DNA from: Rhynchopus sp. YZ270_cl-10
Lineage: Eukaryota; Euglenozoa; Diplonemea; Diplonemida; Diplonemidae
NCBI GenBank assembly: GCA_964035575.1
Contig: OZ037906.1
Span: forward strand, 992,001 to 1,056,000
DNA length: 64,000 nt
Direction of reading: 5' to 3'
The notes beneath the pieces are model-generated. The model searched no databases and had not been told where the DNA came from. It was given only the letters and a program-made list of their open reading frames with translations. Positions within the stretch are counted from its first letter, which is position 1; each line of letters begins with the position of its first letter. The translations under genes and the position numbers were made by a program. This document shows positions 58,941 through 64,000 of this stretch, one piece after another.

Positions 58941-59329
58941 TGTTTGCACTTTCAACTTCTCTTTTTGGCAATCCGATTTATCAAAGAAAAAAATCCCGGG
59001 GTTATGAGGGGTGTATCTATGTTGTGTGTTTTTTTTCCAAAAAAAAAAATAGAATTGGGAGATAGTCAGACTTACCCTACCCTATTTTGAAAAAGTTCAG
59101 ACTTGCCCTATGAAAAATTTCAGACTTGCCCGAAAATAAGTTCAGACTTGCCCTAAAAGTGTTTTTAGGGCAAGTCTGAACTTATTTTTAGGGCAAACAC
59201 TTTTTTTAGGGCAAGTCTGAACTTTTTTGGGGCAAGTTGGTGCTATAGGAAATGAGTCAACGACCTGTCAGCGACCTGTCAATATCGGGGGGGGGTGGGT
59301 CATTTTTTAATAGTACTTAGCCATTTTCA

Positions 59330-59514
59330 GGTACACAGGTACACAGGTACACAGGTACACAGGTACACAGGTACACAGGTACACAGGTACACAGGTACAC
59401 AGGTACACAGGTACACAGGTACACAGGTACACAGGTACACAGGTACACAGGTACACAGGTACACAGGTACACAGGTACACAGGTACACAGGTACACAGGT
59501 ACACAGGTACACAG
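59330..59514. repeat. ACAGGTAC octamer array, second locus
   Basis: About 23 copies. It is followed by GCTTGAACGACTCTTTGCCG, exactly as after the array at 37995-38241 (there 28 bp downstream). Confidence 0.95.
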
Positions 59515-59536
59515 GCTTGAACGACTCTTTGCCGCT

Positions 59537-59577
59537 TCACAGCTGGTCTGTGAATGTGTTCACAGACCAGCTGTGGT
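59537..59577. repeat. Perfect hairpin CACAGCTGGTCTGTGAA/TTCACAGACCAGCTGTG
   Basis: 17-bp arms around TGTG. The counterpart at 38296 has only the first arm, so the second arm arrived with an insertion of about 100 bp. Confidence 0.75.
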
Positions 59578-60187
59578 AGTAGAAATCACCTCCAGCTTTG
59601 AGGGACTCAGGGCTGTGTGACGCTGCTGATTTCGACACGTTGCCGAAGCAGCGATCGCGCTTGGTGTGGTTTTGTGTATCCCAAAAGGAGTCATCACTCA
59701 AAGCATTTTGACTAAACGTCTGAACGTTCTGAACCTGGAATCGATAGCAGACAGGAACAAGAGGATGGGCAGGCAGCGCCTGCCCGACCTGTGTGAAGTG
59801 AATCAGTGATTGCCTGACAGATGTCTGGGTAACCGTGTATTCTGTGTGGGTATCCATGTCCGGAGTATATCTCATTGTCCCCTTACATTGTGATGTACGC
59901 GTAACTTTTTTTTACATGTTAGCCACATGTCATTTGACATGTAAAGTGACATGTGCCACAGGTGAAATGACCTGCTAAGAACATGTCATTTTTAGGTGGC
60001 ACATGTCATTTACTTCACCGTCGTGTAGGGTCCGCGCGGGGTACCCCGGGGTTTGGGGAGCACACGGCGGTGAAGTAAGTTACATTACATGGAATGTTAC
60101 ATGTGAAAAACCGTTACACGTAAATGACATCTAACTTCACATGTAATGTAACAGTTACATGTATTAGTTACATGTGGGTGGCTTTTT

Positions 60188-60390
60188 TTTTGCCCCCCCC
60201 CGTTTCAAATCACGAAACATTTTTCCGCGGCAAAGACAATTTTCAGGTTAAAAAAAAAAAAAAAAAAAAATTTCCCCCTGACAGGGCCTGTGCTCGAAAA
60301 AAAAATTTTTTTTTTCTTACCAGCTGAAAAATGTCTTTGCCAAAAAAAATGTTTCGTGATTTGAAACGGGGGGGGGCAAAAAAAATTCAC
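60188..60390. mobile_element. Nested foldback with GCCCC..CGTTTCAAATCACGAAAC arms
   Basis: TTTTTTTGCCCCCCCCCCGT then TTCAAATCACGAAACATTTT at the left; exact inverse at the right. The arms are about 45 bp, with GCAAAGACAATTTTC/AAAATGTCTTTGC inside. It lies within a TACATGTAA-rich repeat block. Confidence 0.75.
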
Positions 60391-60817
60391 CCATGTGATC
60401 ATGTTACATGTGTCGATATGTAAAAAACCCACCCACCATAATTTTCACAACGATTTTTGAGGATTTTTTAGGTCTTACCAGAAATCACCGCCGAAAGCTG
60501 CCCAGAACCACCCCCAAAACCATTGTACCACTACCTGATTTCGCCACCTGTACCACATGTAACAAAAGTTACATGTAATACCACATGTACCACCCGTTAC
60601 TTCGTGTACCCTGAGGGTCCGTATGGGCCACTGTGTGTCTGTGTGTGCGCCCCATCAAAAAATCGCTAAGGGCCGTTAAAAAATGACCCCCCCCTATGGC
60701 AACGACCTGTCAGCGACCTGTCAATATCGGCCCCCCCTGGAGCACCACAAGTCTGAACTTATTTTAGGGCAAGTCTGAACTTATTTTTAGGGTAAGTTTG
60801 AACTTATTTTAGGGCAA

Positions 60818-60890
60818 CAAGTCAGGCCACTCAAGAGTGCCCCAGCCACTTTGGCTGGGGCACTCTTGGGGCCCCATGTGGTATGACTTG
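60818..60890. repeat. 16-bp perfect hairpin nested in a CAAGTC/GACTTG stem
   Basis: AAGAGTGCCCCAGCCA and TGGCTGGGGCACTCTT pair perfectly across CTT (60833-60867). CAAGTC (60818-60823) and GACTTG (60885-60890) form an outer stem. Confidence 0.8.
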
Positions 60891-61799
60891 TTTTATTGCC
60901 CTAAAATGCCTAACTGAGCCGGAGCCCAAAAATGATGCCAGAAACCACCAGCCACCCGGAAAGGGTGAACAGGCAGTCCACGTTGGGCCAGAACCGGTTA
61001 CAAGGAAGCCGTGTTCTGGGGCAACGTGGGGCGCAAAGTTTTACAATTTTCATGCACGGGTGCTCCACAAATTACCAAGTATTCCTTCTTTGTTGAATTG
61101 AGAGAGAGAGTCAGTGTTTAGCTACCACGAGGGCGTGCTTAGAATTCCTTCGAGGCCGGCACAATTTTATTTATGTGGTCGGTTAAGACGAGCCTATGAA
61201 GAACAACGAGGTCATCGTTGAAAGGAGCGAACTCCCCTTCCCACAACATTTCTCACATTTCAACTCAGAATTCATACTTGGTTATTTGCTTTGTCCATAC
61301 GCAATCAAATTGTCATGCTTTCAAGAGCATGCCTGGCCAAAATGCAACAACGTGGAAAAATTTGTTGTTGTTCCAAAAGGCAACAAGACCACCCACAAGG
61401 GGTGTTGAATTGTGCACTGTCCGGGGGAGCGCAAAGTTTTTTCCCTGTACACAGTGGACACATCTTTATCACTTTGTTCCCACGGGGACACATTTGGATA
61501 CTGCACGCATGCAGAAGTGCCAAACATGTCCGCACGTGGAGTGGAGTGTCCACCATGTTTTCCTGGTTTCCAAAAAGCAGTTTTCTTGCACTTACTATTT
61601 GCCCCGGTGTCTGGCAATAGAAGTGGCTAACATTGTAATGAGTAGCATACACATACCGTTGATCCAAATGAGTAAGGCGACCAACAAGTCCTCTGGACTT
61701 TTTTGTTGTGACGACAATCGCGGAGTAATCCCGGAGAATTACATCCTCGTATAAAAAGTTAAAGGTAGAGGTGGGGAAACTGTAGCTATAGAAATAGTT

Positions 61800-61847
61800 G
61801 TTGCAGTAGTGCAGACACCCGAGGGTGCACTATGCTTTTCTTTGGTT
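61800..61847 (-). repeat. Family D-like element (CCTCGGGTGTCT subtype), minus strand
   Basis: On the minus strand it reads AGTGCACCCTCGGGTGTCTG, CACTACTGCAACAACTATTTC. AGTGCA pairs with TGCACT. It is the only copy found against the gene strand, and it lies inside a transposable element. Confidence 0.5.
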
Positions 61848-62599
61848 GGATCGACAATCACGTACATGATGTAGGAGCTGTACAATGTCGCCCAAAGGCT
61901 TTGTACTTACTGCAGTAATCGGTATTTTTTTTTTGTTACTACTACGTCGTGTTCTATCAGGAGTCGCGTTTGGGTGCGGACGTCTTTTTTCTGTTTTCTG
62001 TTCTGTACGGGTCTCGGATCGTGGTGCGGTGCGGTACCTGAGAGTTTTTTAGAGTGATGATAAAGGTCAGAGGGTTTTCCCCTCCCATTTGTGTCATTAT
62101 TTAATTTTGCTCGGAAAGTGGTGTGTACTGGGCACAAGGAAATTCAGGTGTCATGCCCTATAAACGGGTGTGAAAATAGTCAATAATCCTGATTACCGAC
62201 AATAATCCGGATTATGTGACAAGGTGGACTATTGGCAAAACACTATTTAAAGTTAACGTGCGGGGTGAGGAGGAGTGAGGAGGAAAAGCTGCATACCATA
62301 GGTTGCTCATTTCACTACCAGGACTCGTCGCGAATAGCCCATACGTGCCCTAAACAGAAACGCAAAAACGACGACCGCCGGGCTCTGTGACCCAAGAGCC
62401 CCCAACTTGCCCTAAAAATAAGTTCAGGGTTGCCCTAAAAATAAGTTCAGACTTGCCCCAAAAAAGTTCAGACTTGCCCTAAAAAAAGTGTTTGCCCTAA
62501 AAATAAGTTCAGACTTGCCCTAAAAACACTTTTAGGGCAAGTCTGAACTTTTTCAAAATAGGGTAGGGTAAATCTGACTATTCCCCAATAGAATTTTTC

Positions 62600-62647
62600 T
62601 TTTGTTTTACGATTTTTATATCTACTCTCCCCTACAACACTTGACAG
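62600..62647 (+). promoter_or_regulatory. Pyrimidine-rich tract and candidate acceptor before the ARM/HEAT-like gene
   Basis: TTTGTTTTACGATTTTTATA, CTACTCTCCCCTACAACACT, TGACAG, then 20 nt to the ATG at 62668. The sequence immediately upstream is the end of a mobile element, so the acceptor has no obvious cis donor. Confidence 0.45.
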
Positions 62648-62667
62648 AAACCAACCTAGCTCCCACA

Positions 62668-64000
62668 ATGGAATCCTTCGAGTCGATGCAGGAAGAAGCG
62701 GGCAGCCTCACTGCCGTTGTATCAAGCATGCTCAACGCACTCCGCACCTTTACCGGGGAGTCCCCTTACGAGCCGGGGACGGACGTTGCAAATCTTCCCA
62801 CCTTGCAGAGTGTTTCCGAGCTTATTACCCTTGCGGTTGCGGTGTTGAAGCGCGACAACTCCCAAGAGCGGATCCGTGTATTGCTTTCCCATGAAGGTCC
62901 TGGGGTGTTGGAGGCACTTCGAACATATCTCGTTGCCTGGCTGGTTCACGTCCCAGGAGTGACCGCTGAGGATCAAAAGACAGAGATGATCAGCGATCTT
63001 CGGGTGTTGGTGCTTCGCAGTTTGGAGCAGATAGTGTCGCTCACTTCGTACGACGATGTGCCTGATAAGGAGGCTCTTGGTCTCAATGTGACGTGTGCTG
63101 ATCTTCTGGCGGCGGAGTTTGAGAGGTTGCAAATACCGGTAACGTTGGTAGGTATTGCGTCTGGTGCAAGGCATATCCCTGAGAAGGTTAAGGTTGCTGC
63201 TGCACAGTGTCTTTATGTGTATGCACTGCGTAATGAAGCAGGGAGGGCGGATGTGGTGAGGGTGACAGCGCAGTTGTTGCAGTTGATGACGATTGAGAAG
63301 TCAGCGACGGTGCGGAACTGTGCGGCTGCGTGCATCAGGGAATGCGTCAATACGCATGCGAGGGAGGTGGAAGAGGCCGGGTTTGGCAGAGCTGTCGCAC
63401 AACTCGCAGGGTCTGATGGGTCAACCGACGTTCGCATCATGGTGCTCGAAACCTTCCAGGCGATATGCAAGGAGGTGCCCCGCTGTGCTGTAGACCCGAA
63501 GCTTGCGGATGTGTGCATACAACTTCTGGCCTCGGGTGGTGAGGGCACGGATTTGGTGGTAAAGTCGTGTCTGGTGATTGACGAAGTGGTCGAGAAGGAG
63601 GCACGGCGCACAGCAGAGGTGCTTGCAGTGACGCCTGCCCTGCCTCTTGCGCAGCAGCCGTCGGAGTTTACGTCGCGTTTTGTAGCGTCGAATGGGGTGG
63701 AGGCGTTGTTGAGGACGATTCTGCACCATGCAAGCGCGGATGTGACAGCGCGTGCAGCGCGTACACTGCGCAGGGTGGTGCAGAATGCGTCATGGCGTAT
63801 GGGGATTGCGCGCCGCATCGCAAGCAGCTCCTTGCGGGATTTATTAGACCTTCTCATCGCAGCAGCAGCGTCCGGTTCTCCTGAAGAGCAGTCCGCACAA
63901 AGCTTCCGCGAAATCGCGCTCATCGAAGTCGCCATCGTTGTGTGCCTCTCCCTTGCCCAATCCTCCGACGTCCGCAACCAACTCTCCCACATCGTCGGCC
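62668..64000 (+). CDS. ARM/HEAT-repeat-like protein, 3'-partial
   Basis: Open from ATG 62668 to the right edge (444 complete codons, no stop), so the C-terminus is outside the window. The protein is almost entirely alpha-helical with repeated Leu/Ala/Val-rich helix pairs: LQSVSELITLAVAVL, GVLEALRTYLVAWLV, ISDLRVLVLRSLEQIV, KVAAAQCLYVYAL, SATVRNCAAACIRECV, DVRIMVLETFQAICKEV, DVTARAARTLRRVVQN, FREIALIEVAIVVCLSLAQ. Spacing near 40 residues and the DVR/TVRN-type inter-helix turns are typical of ARM or HEAT solenoids, which serve as protein-binding scaffolds. No signature for a specific family. The MESFESMQEE start lies 20 nt after a GACAG acceptor. The minus-strand open frames across it are shadows of its GC-rich codons. 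Confidence 0.8.
   Translation, partial: MESFESMQEEAGSLTAVVSSMLNALRTFTGESPYEPGTDVANLPTLQSVSELITLAVAVLKRDNSQERIRVLLSHEGPGVLEALRTYLVAWLVHVPGVTAEDQKTEMISDLRVLVLRSLEQIVSLTSYDDVPDKEALGLNVTCADLLAAEFERLQIPVTLVGIASGARHIPEKVKVAAAQCLYVYALRNEAGRADVVRVTAQLLQLMTIEKSATVRNCAAACIRECVNTHAREVEEAGFGRAVAQLAGSDGSTDVRIMVLETFQAICKEVPRCAVDPKLADVCIQLLASGGEGTDLVVKSCLVIDEVVEKEARRTAEVLAVTPALPLAQQPSEFTSRFVASNGVEALLRTILHHASADVTARAARTLRRVVQNASWRMGIARRIASSSLRDLLDLLIAAAASGSPEEQSAQSFREIALIEVAIVVCLSLAQSSDVRNQLSHIVG

Larger units (their letters stand above)
59057..62587. mobile_element. 3.53-kb composite inverted-repeat element
   Basis: Left GGGAGATAGTCAGACTTACC and right GGTAAATCTGACTATTCCCC are inverted, and pairing extends through repeated GGGCAAGTCTGAACTT units for about 180 bp. 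ATAGAATT flanks both ends (59049-59056, 62588-62595), a likely 8-bp target duplication. Inside: the octamer array (59330-59514) with the segment shared with 38265-38530, TACACGACGGTGAAGTA-type ends, a nested foldback (60188-60390), a 16-bp perfect hairpin, and a less AT-rich stretch (61200-61750) with Cys-rich frames that may be transposase debris. Confidence 0.65.
58503..62667. other. Spacer holding two family A copies and a 3.5-kb composite element
   Basis: No gene supported. Family A copies are at 58817 and 58899, the composite element occupies 59057-62587, and a short pyrimidine tract with TTGACAG (to 62647) precedes the next gene. Confidence 0.7.

Noticed and set aside
61218-61754. 178-codon Cys/His-rich frame resembling a piggyBac C-terminal finger
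   Set aside because: Cys spacing does not match the family well in any single frame; kept only as possible transposon debris within the composite element.
1-64000. tRNA, rRNA, snRNA or spliced-leader genes, and CRISPR arrays
   Set aside because: None recognised. Tandem arrays here are uninterrupted short monomers, not spaced repeats, and A/B-box-like matches are too weak to call a tRNA.

Overview
This is a eukaryotic nuclear window. GC-rich coding blocks contain short GT-AG introns (donors mostly GTATG) and sit in long AT-rich spacers full of T-runs, inverted repeats and dispersed short elements. Every host gene I can support lies on the + strand. Most are preceded by a pyrimidine tract and an AG close to the ATG, with no matching donor upstream. 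Head-to-tail genes plus orphan acceptors suggest polycistronic transcription with trans-splicing. Together with cis-introns and transposon-rich spacers, this fits a diplonemid-like euglenozoan best. That placement is inference: I saw no spliced-leader or rRNA sequence.

Genes in order: a 5'-truncated inositol polyphosphate 5-phosphatase with repetitive Trp/Lys and acidic regions (1-3803); a zeta-toxin-fold P-loop kinase (5326-6330); an unrecognised two-TM coiled-coil protein (18998-20698); a large NPF/FG-repeat, SAM-like, five-PDZ-like protein (22525-27408); an unrecognised multipass membrane protein (28258-29265); a GPR107/108-type GOST seven-TM protein (31081-34233, three exons); an FCP1/NIF-type HAD phosphatase (36734-43553, seven exons); a nicotinamidase with a long C-terminal extension (49638-51204); a small membrane protein (57237-57626); a SET/NAP histone chaperone (57843-58502); and an ARM/HEAT-like protein running off the right edge (62668-64000). 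The genes do not form an obvious pathway.

The spacers and large introns carry most of the novelty. (1) A superfamily of short hairpin elements: the stem sequence varies but stays paired, the loop is close to CACGAGAGG, and a conserved TTCATCTT..CAAACTTTT box runs into a T-run. Nearly all copies are on the gene strand. Related families B, C, D and F share parts of this plan. (2) Giant foldbacks with C-tract/CTAGG junctions, some holding arrays of related short monomers (TGTAC, ACAGGTAC, TATACTGTG). They fill a 4-kb intron (37783-41788) and a spacer (52410-56016). (3) Non-autonomous DNA transposons with clear target duplications: two piggyBac-like (TTAA) and three hAT-like (8 bp). One hAT element interrupts a copy of the hairpin superfamily. 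(4) A Crypton-like tyrosine recombinase, antisense, inside an intron of the GOST gene.

The 12.7 kb at 6331-18997 and the spacers at 43554-49637 and 51205-57236 hold no protein gene that I can support.
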